From positions 61,183,226 to 61,247,225 of the forward strand of contig OZ024871.1 in assembly GCA_964017185.1 (NCBI GenBank): 64,000 nt of DNA, given 5' to 3'. Below, one piece after another: positions 1 to 14,623 of this stretch (position 1 is its first letter; every line of letters begins with the position of its first letter). The notes below the pieces were generated by a model, which worked only from the letters and a program-made list of their open reading frames with translations, was not told the DNA's origin and ran no database searches. The stretch comes from Rugalucina vietnamica (lineage: Eukaryota > Mollusca > Bivalvia > Lucinida > Lucinidae). A program made the position numbers and the translations under genes.

Positions 1-3000
1 TGGTTTTTGTAGTCCATACAAGTGCCTTCACGGCCCATAGGTCGGCTATTCCGGGAAAACTCTGGTTTCTCGGAAATTTTAACTCGAACATTGGGCACTA
101 TAACATGTGCCGGTAGAAGGTGGGGTAATTTGCAGGCCTGTCATCGCCGAGCGTGGACTTTCGGGAGCTAGCCACCTAGTAGGTCTTACAGTAGAAGGGT
201 GGCACTCTCAGACCACATGCACCGCTATGCTGGGAAAACTCTGGTCTCCGAGAAATAGGGGGACAAATATGACCAAAAATGCACATTTCCGTATAGAAAA
301 GGCATGCCGCGGGTACCCTCTTCGGCTGGGTACTTTTTCGACTTTCGGGAGTTGGAGACCCAGTGGGTTTTGTAGTCCATACAAGTGCCTTCACGGCCCA
401 TAGGTCGGCTATTCCGGGAAAACTCTGGTTTCTCGGAAATTTTATCTCGAACATTGGGCATTATAACATGTGCCGGTAGGGGCTGGTGTAATTTGCAGGC
501 CTGTCATCGCCGAGCGCGGACTTTCGGCAGCTAGCCACCTAGTGGGTCTTACAGTAGAAGGGTGGCACTCTCAGACCACATGCACCGCTATGCCGGGAAA
601 GCTCTTGTTTCCGAGAAATAGGGGGACAAATATGACCGAAAATGCACATTTCCGTATAGAAAAGGCATGCCGCGGGTACCCTCTTCGGCTGGGTATATTT
701 CGACTTTCGGGAGTTGGAGATCTAATGGGTTTTGTAGTCCATACTATTGCCTTCACGATCCATAGGTCGGCTATTCCGGGAAAACTCTGGTTTCTCGGAA
801 ATTTTAACTCGAACATTGGGCAATATAACATGTGCCGGTAGGGGGTGGGGTAATTTGCAGGCCTGTCATCGCCGAGCGTGGACTTTCGGGAGCTAGCCCC
901 CTAGTGGGTCTTACAGTAGAAGGGTGGCATTCTCAGACCACATGAACCGCTATGCCGGGAAAACTCTGGTCTCCGAGAAATAGGGGGACAAATATGACCG
1001 AAAATGCACATTTCCGTATAGAAAAGGCATGCCGCGGGTACCCTCTTCGGCTGAGTACTTTTTCGACTTTCGGGAGTTGGAGACCCAGTGGGTTTTGTAG
1101 TCCATACAAGTGCCTTCACGGCCCATAGGTCGGCTATTCCGGGAAAACTCTGGTTTCTCGGAAATTTTAACTCGAACATTGGGCACTATAACATGTGCCG
1201 GTAGGGGGTGGGGTAATTTGCAGTCCTGTCATCGCCGAGCGTGGACTTTCGGGAGCTAGCCACCTAGTAGGTCTTACAGTAGAAGGGTGGCACTCTCAGA
1301 CCACACGCACCGCTATGCCGGGAAAACTCTGGTTTTCGAGAAATAGGGGGACAAATATGACCGAAAATGCACATTTCCGTATAGAAAAGGCATGCCGCGG
1401 GTACCCTCTTCGGCTGGGTACTTTTTCGACTTTCGGGAGTTGGAGACCCAGTGGGTTTTGTAGTCCATACAAGTGCCTTCACGGCCCATAGGTCGGCTAT
1501 TCCGGGAAAACTCTGGTTTCTCGGAAATTTTAACTCGAACATTGGGCATTATAACATGTGCCGGTAGGGGGTGGGGTAATTTGCAGGCCTGTCATCGCCG
1601 AGCGTGGACTTTCGGGAGCTAGCCACCTAGTGGGTCTTACAGTAGAAGGGTGGCACTCTCAGACCACATGCACCGCTATGCCGGGAAAACTTTGGTTTTC
1701 GAGAAATAGGGGGACAAATATGACCGAAAATGCACATTTCCGTATAGAAAAGGCATGCCGCGGGTACCCTCTTCGGCTGGGTACTTTTTCGACTTTCGGG
1801 AGTTGGAGACCCAGTGGGTTTTGTAGTCCATACAAGTGCCTTTACGGCACATAGGTCGGCTATTCCGGGAAAACTCGGGTTTCTCGGAAATTTTATCTCG
1901 AACATTGGGCACTATAACATGTGCCGGTAGGGGGTGGGGTAATTTGCAGGCCTGTCATCGCCGAGCGCGGACTTTCGGGAGCTAGCCACCTAGTGGGTCT
2001 TACAGTAGAAGGGTGGCACTCTCAGACCACATGCACCGCTATGCCAGGAAAGCTCTTGTTTCCGAGAAATAGGGGGACAAATATGACCGAAAATGCACAT
2101 TTCCGTATAGAAAAGGCATGTCGCGGGTACCCTCTTCGGCTGGGTACTTTTTCGACTTTCGGGAGTTGGAGATCTAATGGGTTTTGTAGTCCATACTATT
2201 GCCTTCACGATCCATAGGTCGGCTATTCCGGGAAAACTCTGGTTTCTTGGAAATTTTAACTCGAACATTGGGCAATATAACATGTGCCGGTAGGGGGTGG
2301 GGTAATTTGCAGGCCTGTCATCGCCGAGCGTGGACTTTCGGGAGCTAGCCACCTAGTGGGTCTTACAGTAGAAGGGTGGCACTCTCAGACCACATGCACC
2401 GCTATGCCGGGAAAACTCTGGTCTTTGAGAAATAGGGGGACAAATATGACCGAAAATGCACATTTCGGTATAGAAAAGGCATGCCGCGGGTACCCTCTTC
2501 GGCTGGGTACTTTTTCGACTTTCGGGAGTTGGAGACCCAGTGGGTTTTGTAGTCCATACAAGTGCCTTCACGGCCCATAGGTCGGCTATTCCGGAAAAAC
2601 TCTGGTTTCTCGGAAATTTTAACTCGAACATTGGGCACTATAACGTGCCGGTAGGGGGTGGGGTAATTTGCAGGCCTGTCATCGCGGAGCGTGGACTTTC
2701 GGGAGCTAGCCACCTAGTAGGTCTTACAGTAGAAGGGTGGCACTCTCAGACCACACGCACCGCTATGCCGGGAAAGCTCTGGTGTCCGAGAAATAGGGGG
2801 ACAAATATGACCGAAAATGCACATTTCCGTATAGAAAAGGCATGCCGTGGGTACCCTCTTCGGTTGGGTACTTTTTCGACTTTCGGGAGTTGGAGACCCA
2901 GTGGGTTTTGTAGTCCATACAAGTGCCTTCACGGCCCATAGGTCGGCTATTCCGGAAAAACACTGGTTTCTCGGAAATTTTAACTCGAACATTGGGAACT

Positions 3001-3007
3001 ATAACAT
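1..3007 (+). repeat. more variable distal part of the left array
   Basis: Monomers here differ more from each other than those further in, and the only length variants of the left array occur here: a 1-bp loss in the monomer near 690-700 and a 2-bp loss (ATAACGTGCC for ATAACATGTGCC) near 2644. Two monomers (starting 470 and 1921, four repeats apart) share private changes such as GAGATCTAATGGG and CACGATCCATAGG, so a four-monomer block was duplicated. Both are followed by monomers with a diverged CTGGTCT motif. Confidence 0.85.
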
Positions 3008-4145
3008 GTGCCGGTAGGGGGTGGGGTAATTTGCAGGCCTGTCATCGCCGAGCGTGGACTTTCGGGAGCTAGCCACCTAGTAGGTCTTACAGTAGAAGGG
3101 TGGCACTCTCAGACCACATGCACCGCTATGCCGGGAAAACTCTGGTTTTCGAGAAATAGGGGGACAAATATGACCGAAAATGCACATTTCCGTATAGAAA
3201 AGGCATGCCGCGGGTACCCTCTTCGGCTGGGTACTTTTTCGACTTTCGGGAGTTGGAGACCCAGTGGGTTTTGTAGTCCATACAAGTGCCTTCACGGCCC
3301 ATAGGTCGCCTATTCCGGGAAAACTCTGGTTTCTCGGAAATTTTAACTCGAACATTGGGCACTATAACATGTGCCGGTAGGGGGTGGGGTAATTTGCAGG
3401 CCTGTCATCGCCGAGCGAGGACTTTCGGGAGCTAGCCTTCTAGTGGGTCTTACAGTAGAAGGGTGGCACTCTCAGACCACATGCACCGCTATGCCGGGAA
3501 ATCTCTGGTTTCCGAGAAATAGGGGGACAAATATGACCGAAAATGCACATTTCCGCATAGAAAAGGCATGCCGCGGGTACCCTCTTCGGCTGGGTACTTT
3601 TTCGACTTTCGGGAGTTGGAGACCCAGTGGGTTTTGTAGTCCATACAAGTGCCTTCACGGCCCATACGTCGGCTATTCCGGGAAAACTCTGGTTTCTCGG
3701 AAATTTTAACTCGAACATTGGGCACTATAACATGTGCCGGTAGGGGGTGGGGTAATTTGCAGGCCTGTCATCGCCGAGCGCGGACTTTCGGGAGCTAGCC
3801 TTCTAGTGGGTCTTACAGTAGAAGGGTGGCACTCTCAGACCAAACGCACCGCTATGCCGAGAAAACTCTGGTTTCCGAGAAATAGGGGGAGAAATATGAC
3901 CGAAAATGCACATTTCCGTATAGAAAAGGCATGCCGCGGGTACCCTCTTCGGCTGGGTACTTTTTCGACTTTCGGGAGTTGGAGACCCAGTGGGTTTTGT
4001 AGTCCATACAAGTGCCTTCACGGCCCATAGGTCGGCTATTCCGGGAAAACTCTGGTTTCTCGGAAATTTTAACTCGAACATTGGGCATTATAACATGTGC
4101 CGGTAGGGGGTGGGGTAATTTGCAGGCCTGTCATCGCCGAGCGCG

Positions 4146-4508
4146 GACTTTCGGGAGCTAGCCACCTAGTGGGTCTTACAGTAGAAGGGTGGCACTCACA
4201 GACCACATGCACCGCTATGCCGGGAAAACTCTGGTTTTCGAGAAATAGGGGGACAAATATGACCGAAAATGCACATTTCCGTATAGAAAAGGCATGCCGC
4301 GGGTACCCTCTTCGGCTGGGTACTTTTTCGACTTTCGGGAGTTGGAGACCCAGTGGGTTTTGTAGTCCATACAAGTGCCTTCACGGCCCATAGGTCGGCT
4401 ATTCCGGGAAAACTCTGGTTTCTCGGAAATTTTAACTCGAACATTGGGCACTATAACATGTGCCGGTAGGGGGTGGGGTAATTTGCAGGCCTGTCGTCGC
4501 CGAGCGCG
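4146..4508 (+). repeat. representative satellite monomer, an ancient dimer (184 + 179 bp)
   Basis: This monomer is cut at GACTTTCGGGAG to show its internal symmetry. Half 1 is 4146-4329 and half 2 is 4330-4508. Both start GACTTTCGGGAG, continue with AGTGGGT, then a CGCTAT/CGGCTAT motif followed by CCGGGAAAACTCTGGTTTC and GAAAT, and later contain CATG followed by a CGGGTA/CGGTAG motif. The order and spacing of these blocks match between halves, while the bases between them have diverged widely. The 363-bp unit therefore arose by doubling of a ~180-bp unit, close to one nucleosome repeat. Confidence 0.85.
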
Positions 4509-7500
4509 GACTTTCGGGAGCTAGCCTTCTAGTGGGTCTTACAGTAGAAGGGTGGCACTCTCAGACCACACGCACCGCTATGCCGAGAAAACTCTGGTTT
4601 CCGAGAAATAGGGGGAGAAATATGACCGAAAATGCACATTTCCGTATAGAAAAGGCATGCCGCGGGTACCCTCTTCGGCTGGGTACTTTTTCGACTTTCG
4701 GGAGTTGGAGACCCAGTGGGTTTTGTAGTCCATACAAGTGCCTTCACGGCCCATAGGTCGGCTATTCCGGGAAAACTCTGGTTTCTCGGAAATTTTAACT
4801 CGAACATTGGGCATTATAACATGTGCCGGTAGGGGGTGGGGTAATTTGCAGGCCTGTCATCGCCGAGCGCGGACTTTCGGGAGCTAGCCACCTAGTGGGT
4901 CTTACAGTAGAAGGGTGGCACTCACAGACCACATGCACCGCTATGCCGGGAAAACTCTGGTTTCCGAGAAATAGGGGGACAAATATGACCGAAAATGCAC
5001 ATTTCCGTATAGAAAAGGCATGCCGCGGGTACCCTCTTCGGCTGGGTACTTTTTCGACTTTCGGGAGTTGGAGACCCAGTGGGTTTTGTAGTCCATACAA
5101 GTGCCTTTACGGCCCATAGGTCGGCTATTCCGGGAAAACTCTGGTTTCTCGGAAATTTTAACTCGAACATTGGGCACTATAACATGTGCCGGTAGGGGGT
5201 GGGGTAATTTGCAGGCCTGTCGTCGCCGAGCGCGGACTTTCGGGAGCTAGCCTTCTAGTGGGTCTTACAGTAGAAGGGTGGCACTCTCAGACCACACGCA
5301 CCGCTATGCCGAGAAAACTCTGGTTTCCGAGAAATAGGGGGAGAAATATGACCGAAAATGCACATTTCCGTATAGAAAAGGCATGCCGCGGGTACCCTCT
5401 TCGGCTGGGTACTTTTTCGACTTTCGGGAGTTGGAGACCCAGTGGGTTTTGTAGTCCATACAAGTGCCTTCACGGCCCATAGGTCGGCTATTCCGGGAAA
5501 ACTCTGGTTTCTCGGAAATTTTAACTCGAACATTGGGCATTATAACATGTGCCGGTAGGGGGTGGGGTAATTTGCAGGCCTGTCATCGCCGAGCGCGGAC
5601 TTTCGGGAGCTAGCCACCTAGTGGGTCTTACAGTAGAAGGGTGGCACTCACAGACCACATGCACCGCTATGCCGGGAAAACTCTGGTTTCCGAGAAATAG
5701 GGGGACAAATATGACCGAAAATGCACATTTCCGTATAGAAAAGGCATGCCGCGGGTACCCTCTTCGGCTGGGTACTTTTTCGACTTTCGGGAGTTGGAGA
5801 CCCAGTGGGTTTTGTAGTCCATACAAGTGCCTTTACGGCCCATAGGTCGGCTATTCCGGGAAAACTCTGGTTTCTCGGAAATTTTAACTCGAACATTGGG
5901 CACTATAACATGTGCCGGTAGGGGGTGGGGTAATTTGCAGGCCTGTCATCGCCGAGCGCGGACTTTCGGGAGCTAGCCACCTAGTGGGTCTTACAGTAGA
6001 AGGGTGGCACTCTCAGACCACACGCACCGCTATGCCGGGAAAACTCTGGTTTCCGAGAAATAGGGGGACAAATATGACCGAAAATGCACATTTCCGCATA
6101 GAAAAGGCATGCCGCGGGTACCCTCTTCGGCTGGGTACTTTTTCGACTTTCGGGAGTTGGAGACCCAGTGGGTTTTGTAGTCCATACAAGTGCCTCCACG
6201 GCCCATAGGTCGGCTATTCCGGGAAAACTCTGGTTTCTCGGAAATTTTAACTCGAACATTGGGCACTATAACATGTGCCGGTAGGGGGTGGGGTAATTTG
6301 CAGGCCTGTCGTCGCCGAGCGCGGACTTTCGGGAGCTAGCCTTCTAGTGGGTCTTACAGTAGAAGGGTGGCACTCTCAGACCACACGCACCGCTATGCCG
6401 AGAAAACTCTGGTTTCCGAGAAATAGGGGGAGAAATATGACCGAAAATGCACATTTCCGTATAGAAAAGGCATGCCGCGGGTACCCTCTTCGGCTGGGTA
6501 CTTTTTCGACTTTCGGGAGTTGGAGACCCAGTGGGTTTTGTAGTCCATACAAGTGCCTTCACGGCCCATAGGTCGGCTATTCCGAGAAAACTCTGGTTTC
6601 TCGGAAATTTTAACTCGAACATTGGGCATTATAACATGTGCCGGTAGGGGGTGGGGTAATTTGCAGGCCTGTCATCGCCGAGCGCGGACTTTCGGGAGCT
6701 AGCCACCTAGTGGGTCTTACAGTAGAAGGGTGGCACTCTCAGACCACACGCACCGCTATGCCGAGAAAACTCTGGTTTCCGAGAAATAGGGGGACAAATA
6801 TGACCGAAAATGCACATTTCCGCATAGAAAAGGCATGCCGCGGGTACCCTCTTCGGCTGGGTACTTTTTCGACTTTCGGGAGTTGGAGACCCAGTGGGTT
6901 TTGTAGTCCATACAAGTGCCTTCACGGCCCATAGGTCGGCTATTTCGGGAAAACTCTGGTTTCTCGGAAATTTTAACTCGAACATTGGGCACTATAACAT
7001 GTGCCGGTAGGGGGTGGGGTAATTTGCAGGCCTGTCGTCGCCGAGCGCGGACTTTCGGGAGCTAGCCTTCTAGTGGGTCTTACAGTAGAAGGGTGGCACT
7101 CTCAGACCACACGCACCGCTATGCCGAGAAAACTCTGGTTTCCGAGAAATAGGGGGAGAAATATGACCGAAAATGCACAGTTCCGTATAGAAAAGGCATG
7201 CCGCGGGTACCCTCTTCGGCTGGGTACTTTTTCGACTTTCGGGAGTTGGAGACCCAGTGGGTTTTGTAGTCCATACAAGTGCCTTCACGGCCCATAGGTC
7301 GGCTATTCCGGGAAAACTCTGGTTTCTCGGAAATTTTAACTCGAACATTGGGCATTATAACATGTGCCGGTAGGGGGTGGGGTAATTTGCAGGCCTGTCA
7401 TCGCCGAGCGCGGACTTTCGGGAGCTAGCCACCTAGTGGGTCTTACAGTAGAAGGGTGGCACTCACAGACCACATGCACCGCTATGCCGGGAAAACTCTG

Positions 7501-10500
7501 GTTTCCGAGAAATAGGGGGACAAATATGACCGAAAATGCACATTTCCGTATAGAAAAGGCATGCCGCGGGTACCCTCTTCGGCTGGGTACTTTTTCGACT
7601 TTCGGGAGTTGGAGACCCAGTGGGTTTTGTAGTCCATACAAGTGCCTTTACGGCCCATAGGTCGGCTATTCCGGGAAAACTCTGGTTTCTCGGAAATTTT
7701 AACTCGAACATTGGGCACTATAACATGTGCCGGTAGGGGGTGGGGTAATTTGCAGGCCTGTCGTCGCCGAGCGCGGACTTTCGGGAGCTAGCCTTCTAGT
7801 GGGTCTTACAGTAGAAGGGTGGCACTCTCAGACCACACGCACCGCTATGCCGAGAAAACTCTGGTTTCCGAGAAATAGGGGGAGAAATATGAACGAAAAT
7901 GCACATTTCCGTATAGAAAAGGCATGCCGCGGGTACCCTCTTCGGCTGGGTACTTTTTCGACTTTCGGGAGTTGGAGACCCAGTGGGTTTTGTAGTCCAT
8001 ACAAGTGCCTTTACGGCCCATAGGTCGGCTATTCCGGGAAAACTCTGGTTTCTCGGAAATTTTAACTCGAACATTGGGCACTATAACATGTGCCGGTAGG
8101 GGGTGGGGTAATTTGCAGGCCTGTCGTCGCCGAGCGCGGACTTTCGGGAGCTAGCCTTCTAGTGGGTCTTACAGTAGAAGGGTGGCACTCTCAGACCACA
8201 CGCACCGCTATGCCGAGAAAACTCTGGTTTCCGAGAAATAGGGGGAGAAATATGACCGAAAATGCACATTTCCGTATAGAAAAGGCATGCCGCGGGTACC
8301 CTCTTCGGCTGGGTACTTTTTCGACTTTCGGGAGTTGGAGACCCAGTGGGTTTTGTAGTCCATACAAGTGCCTTCACGGCCCATAGGTCGGCTATTCCGG
8401 GAAAACTCTGGTTTCTCGGAAATTTTAACTCGAACATTGGGCATTATAACATGTGCCGGTAGGGGGTGGGGTAATTTGCAGGCCTGTCATCGCCGAGCGC
8501 GGACTTTCGGGAGCTAGCCACCTAGTGGGTCTTACAGTAGAAGGGTGGCACTCACAGACCACATGCACCGCTATGCCGGGAAAACTCTGGTTTCCGAGAA
8601 ATAGGGGGACAAATATGACCGAAAATGCACATTTCTGTATAGAAAAGGCATGCCGCGGGTACCCTCTTCGGCTGGGTACTTTTTCGACTTTCGGGAGTTG
8701 GAGACCCAGTGGGTTTTGTAGTCCATACAAGTGCCTTTACGGCCCATAGGTCGGCTATTCCGGGAAAACTCTGGTTTCTCGGAAATTTTAACTCGAACAT
8801 TGGGCACTATAACATGTGCCGGTAGGGGGTGGGGTAATTTGCAGGCCTGTCGTCGCCGAGCGCGGACTTTCGGGAGCTAGCCTTCTAGTGGGTCTTACAG
8901 TAGAAGGGTGGCACTCTCAGACCACACGCACCGCTATGCCGAGAAAACTCTGGTTTCCGAGAAATAGGGGGAGAAATATGACCGAAAATGCACATTTCCG
9001 TATAGAAAAGGCATGCCGCGGGTACCCTCTTCGGCTGGGTACTTTTTCGACTTTCGGGAGTTGGAGACCCAGTGGGTTTTGTAGTCCATACAAGTGCCTT
9101 CACGGCCCATAGGTCGGCTATTCCGGGAAAACTCTGGTTTCTCGGAAATTTTAACTCGAACATTGGGCATTATAACATGTGCCGGTAGGGGGTGGGGTAA
9201 TTTGCAGGCCTGTCATCACCGAGCGCGGACTTTCGGGAGCTAGCCGCCTAGTGGGTCTTACAGTAGAAGGGTGGCACTCACAGACCACATGCACCGCTAT
9301 GCCGGGAAAACTCTGGTTTCCGAGAAATAGGGGGACAAATATGACCGAAAATGCACATTTCCGTATAGAAAAGGCATGCCGCGGGTACCCTCTTCGGCTG
9401 GGTACTTTTTCGACTTTCGGGAGTTGGAGACCCAGTGGGTTTTGTAGTCCATACAAGTGCCTTTACGGCCCATAGGTCGGCTATTCCGGGAAAACTCTGG
9501 TTTCTCGGAAATTTTAACTCGAACATTGGGCACTATAACATGTGCCGGTAGGGGGTGGGGTAATTTGCAGGCCTGTCATCGCCGAGCGCGGACTTTCGGG
9601 AGCTAGCCACCTAGTGGGTCTTACAGTAGAAGGGTGGCACTCTCAGACCACACGCACCGCTATGCCGGGAAAACTCTGGTTTCCGAGAAATAGGGGGACA
9701 AATATGACCGAAAATGCACATTTCCGCATAGAAAAGGCATGCCGCGGGTACCCTCTTCGGCTGGGTACTTTTTCGACTTTCGGGAGTTGGAGACCCAGTG
9801 GGTTTTGTAGTCCATACAAGTGCCTTCACGGCCCATAGGTCGGCTATTCCGGGAAAACTCTGGTTTCTCGGAAATTTTAACTCGAACATTGGGCACTATA
9901 ACATGTGCCGGTAGGGGGTGGGGTAATTTGCAGGCCTGTCGTCGCCGAGCGCGGACTTTCGGGAGCTAGCCTTCTAGTGGGTCTTACAGTAGAAGGGTGG
10001 CACTCTCAGACCACACGCACCGCTATGCCGGGAAAACTCTGGTTTCCGAGAAATAGGGGGAGAAATATGACCGAAAATGCACATTTCCGTATAGAAAAGG
10101 CATGCCGCGGGTACCCTCTTCGGCTGGGTACTTTTTCGACTTTCGGGAGTTGGAGACCCAGTGGGTTTTGTAGTCCATACAAGTGCCTTCACGGCCCATA
10201 GGTCGGCTATTCCGGGAAAACTCTGGTTTCTCGGAAATTTTAACTCGAACATTGGGCATTATAACATGTGCCGGTAGGGGGTGGGGTAATTTGCAGGCCT
10301 GTCATCGCCGAGCGCGGACTTTCGGGAGCTAGCCACCTAGTGGGTCTTACAGTAGAAGGGTGGCACTCACAGACCACATGCACCGCTATGCCGGGAAAAC
10401 TCTGGTTTCCGAGAAATAGGGGGACAAATATGACCGAAAATGCACATTTCCGTATAGAAAAGGCATGCCGCGGGTACCCTCTTCGGCTGGGTACTTTTTC

Positions 10501-13500
10501 GACTTTCGGGAGTTGGTGACCCAGTGGGTTTTGTAGTCCATACAAGTGCCTTTACGGCCCATAGGTCGGCTATTCCGGGAAAACTCTGGTTTCTCGGAAA
10601 TTTTAACTCGAACATTGGGCACTATAACATGTGCCGGTAGGGGGTGGGGTAATTTGCAGGCCTGTCATCGCCGAGCGCGGACTTTCGGGAGCTAGCCACC
10701 TAGTGGGTCTTACAGTAGAAGGGTGGCACTCTCAGACCACACGCACCGCTATGCCGGGAAAACTCTGGTTTCCGAGAAATAGGGGGACAAATATGACCGA
10801 AAATGCACATTTCCGCATAGAAAAGGCATGCCGCGGGTACCCTCTTCGGCTGGGTACTTTTTCGACTTTCGGGAGTTGGAGACCCAGTGGGTTTTGTAGT
10901 CCATACAAGTGCCTTCACGGCCCATAGGTCGGCTATTCCGGGAAAACTCTGGTTTCTCGGAAATTTTAACTCGAACATTGGGCACTATAACATGTGCCGG
11001 TAGGGGGTGGGGTAATTTGCAGGCCTGTCGTCGCCGAGCGCGGACTTTCGGGAGCTAGCCTTCTAGTGGGTCTTACAGTAGAAGGGTGGCACTCTCAGAC
11101 CACACGCACCGCTATGCCGAGAAAACTCTGGTTTCCGAGAAATAGGGGGAGAAATATGACCGAAAATGCACATTTCCGTATAGAAAAGGCATGCCGCGGG
11201 TACCCTCTTCGGCTGGGTACTTTTTCGACTTTCGGGAGTTGGAGACCCAGTGGGTTTTGTAGTCCATACAAGTGCCTTCACGGCCCATAGGTCGGCTATT
11301 CCGAGAAAACTCTGGTTTCTCGGAAATTTTAACTCGAACATTGGGCATTATAACATGTGCCGGTAGGGGGTGGGGTAATTTGCAGGCCTGTCATCGCCGA
11401 GCGCGGACTTTCGGGAGCTAGCCACCTAGTGGGTCTTACAGTAGAAGGGTGGCACTCACAGACCACATGCACCGCTATGCCGGGAAAACTCTGGTTTCCG
11501 AGAAATAGGGGGACAAATATGACCGAAAATGCACATTTCCGTATAGAAAAGGCATGCCGCGGGTACCCTCTTCGGCTGGGTACTTTTTCGACTTTCGGGA
11601 GTTGGAGACCCAGTGGGTTTTGTAGTCCATACAAGTGCCTTTACGGCCCATAGGTCGGCTATTCCGGGAAAACTCTGGTTTCTCGGAAATTTTAACTCGA
11701 ACATTGGGCATTATAACATGTGCCGGTAGGGGGTGGGGTAATTTGCAGGCCTGTCATCGCCGAGCGCGGACTTTCGGGAGCTAGCCACCTAGTGGGTCTT
11801 ACAGTAGAAGGGTGGCACTCACAGACCACATGCACCGCTATGCCGGAAAAACTCTGGTTTCCGAGAAATAGGGGGACAAATATGACCGAAAATGCACATT
11901 TCCGTATAGAAAAGGCATGCCGCGGGTACCCTCTTCGGCTGGGTACTTTTTCGACTTTCGGGAGTTGGAGACCCAGTGGGTTTTGTAGTCCATACAAGTG
12001 CCTTTACGGCCCATAGGTCGGCTATTCCGGGAAAACTCTGGTTTCTCGGAAATTTTAACTCGAACATTGGGCACTATAACATGTGCCGGTAGGGGGTGGG
12101 GTAATTTGCAGGCCTGTCGTCGCCGAGCGCGGACTTTCGGGAGCTAGCCTTCTAGTGGGTCTTACAGTAGAAGGGTGGCACTCTCAGACCACACGCACCG
12201 CTATGCCGAGAAAACTCTGGTTTCCGAGAAATAGGGGGAGAAATATGGCCGAAAATGCACATTTCCGTATAGAAAAGGCATGCCGCGGGTACCCTCTTCG
12301 GCTGGGTACTTTTTCGACTTTCGGGAGTTGGAGACCCAGTGGGTTTTGTAGTCCATACAAGTGCCTTCACGGCCCATAGGTCGGCTATTCCGGGAAAACT
12401 CTGGTTTCTCGGAAATTTTAACTCGAACATTGGGCATTATAACATGTGCCGGTAGGGGGTGGGGTAATTTGCAGGCCTGTCATCGCCGAGCGCGGACTTT
12501 CGGGAGCTAGCCACCTAGTGGGTCTTACAGTAGAAGGGTGGCACTCACAGACCACATGCACCGCTATGCCGGGAAAACTCTGGTTTCCGAGAAATAGGGG
12601 GACAAATATGACCGAAAATGCACATTTCCGTATAGAAAAGGCATGCCGCGGGTACCCTCTTCGGCTGGGTACTTTTTCGACTTTCGGGAGTTGGAGACCC
12701 AGTGGGTTTTGTAGTCCATACAAGTGCCTTTACGGCCCATAGGTCGGCTATTCCGGGAAAACTCTGGTTTCTCGGAAATTTTAACTCGAACATTGGGCAC
12801 TATAACATGTGCCGGTAGGGGGTGGGGTAATTTGCAGGCCTGTCATCGCCGAGCGCGGACTTTCGGGAGCTAGCCACCTAGTGGGTCTTACAGTAGAAGG
12901 GTGGCACTCTCAGACCACACGCACCGCTATGCCGGGAAAACTCTGGTTTCCGAGAAATAGGGGGACAAATATGACCGAAAATGCACATTTCCGCATAGAA
13001 AAGGCATGCCGCGGGTACCCTCTTCGGCTGGGTACTTTTTCGACTTTCGGGAGTTGGAGACCCAGTGGGTTTTGTAGTCCATACAAGTGCCTTCACGGCC
13101 CATAGGTCGGCTATTCCGGGAAAACTCTGGTTTCTCGGAAATTTTAACTCGAACATTGGGCACTATAACATGTGCCGGTAGGGGGTGGGGTAATTTGCAG
13201 GCCTGTCGTCGCCGAGCGCGGACTTTCGGGAGCTAGCCTTCTAGTGGGTCTTACAGTAGAAGGGTGGCACTCTCAGACCACACGCACCGCTATGCCGGGA
13301 AAACTCTGGTTTCCGAGAAATAGGGGGAGAAATATGACCGAAAATGCACATTTCCGTATAGAAAAGGCATGCCGCGGGTACCCTCTTCGGCTGGGTACTT
13401 TTTCGACTTTCGGGAGTTGGAGACCCAGTGGGTTTTGTAGTCCATACAAGTGCCTTCACGGCCCATAGGTCGGCTATTCCGGGAAAACTCTGGTTTCTCG

Positions 13501-14623
13501 GAAATTTTAACTCGAACATTGGGCATTATAACATGTGCCGGTAGGGGGTGGGGTAATTTGCAGGCCTGTCATCGCCGAGCGCGGACTTTCGGGAGCTAGC
13601 CACCTAGTGGGTCTTACAGTAGAAGGGTGGCACTCACAGACCACATGCACCGCTATGCCGGGAAAACTCTGGTTTCCGAGAAATAGGGGGACAAATATGA
13701 CCGAAAATGCACATTTCCGTATAGAAAAGGCATGCCGCGGGTACCCTCTTCGGCTGGGTACTTTTTCGACTTTCGGGAGTTGGAGACCCAGTGGGTTTTG
13801 TAGTCCATACAAGTGCCTTTACGGCCCATAGGTCGGCTATTCCGGGAAAACTCTGGTTTCTCGGAAATTTTAACTCGAACATTGGGCACTATAACATGTG
13901 CCGGTAGGGGGTGGGGTAATTTGCAGGCCTGTCATCGCCGAGCGCGGGTTTTCGGGAGCTAGCCACCTAGTGGGTCTTACAGTAGAAGGGTGGCACTCTC
14001 AGACCACACGCACCGCTATGCCGGGAAAACTCTGGTTTCCGAGAAATAGGGGGACAAATATGACCGAAAATGCACATTTCCGCATAGAAAAGGCATGCCG
14101 CGGGTACCCTCTTCGGCTGGGTACTTTTTCGACTTTCGGGAGTTGGAGACCCAGTGGGTTTTGTAGTCCATACAAGTGCCTTCACGGCCCATAGGTCGGC
14201 TATTCCGGGAAAACTCTGGTTTCTCGGAAATTTTAACTCGAACATTGGGCACTATAACATGTGCCGGTAGGGGGTGGGGTAATTTGCAGGCCTGTCGTCG
14301 CCGAGCGCGGACTTTCGGGAGCTAGCCTTCTAGTGGGTCTTACAGTAGAAGGGTGGCACTCTCAGACCACACGCACCGCTATGCCGGGAAAACTCTGGTT
14401 TCCGAGAAATAGGGGGACAAATATGACCGAAAATGCACATTTCCGCATAGAAAAGGCATGCCGCGGGTACCCTCTTCGGCTGGGTACTTTTTCGACTTTC
14501 GGGAGTTGGAGACCCAGTGGGTTTTGTAGTCCATACAAGTGCCTTCACGGCCCATAGGTCGGCTATTCCGGGAAAACTCTGGTTTCTCGGAAATTTTAAC
14601 TCGAACATTGGGCACTATAACAT

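Noticed and set aside
107-403. 98-aa ORF repeated in every satellite monomer, and overlapping 78-101 aa ORFs on the other strand
   Set aside because: They recur with the monomer in both orientations, several frames are open at once, and class differences are mostly non-synonymous. This is repeat structure with few stops, not a gene family.
4320-4345. CENP-B box in the satellite (TTCG...CGGG in TTTTTCGACTTTCGGG)
   Set aside because: The CENP-B box needs seven bases between TTCG and CGGG with a fixed A; here there are five and no A at the required place. Suggestive only.
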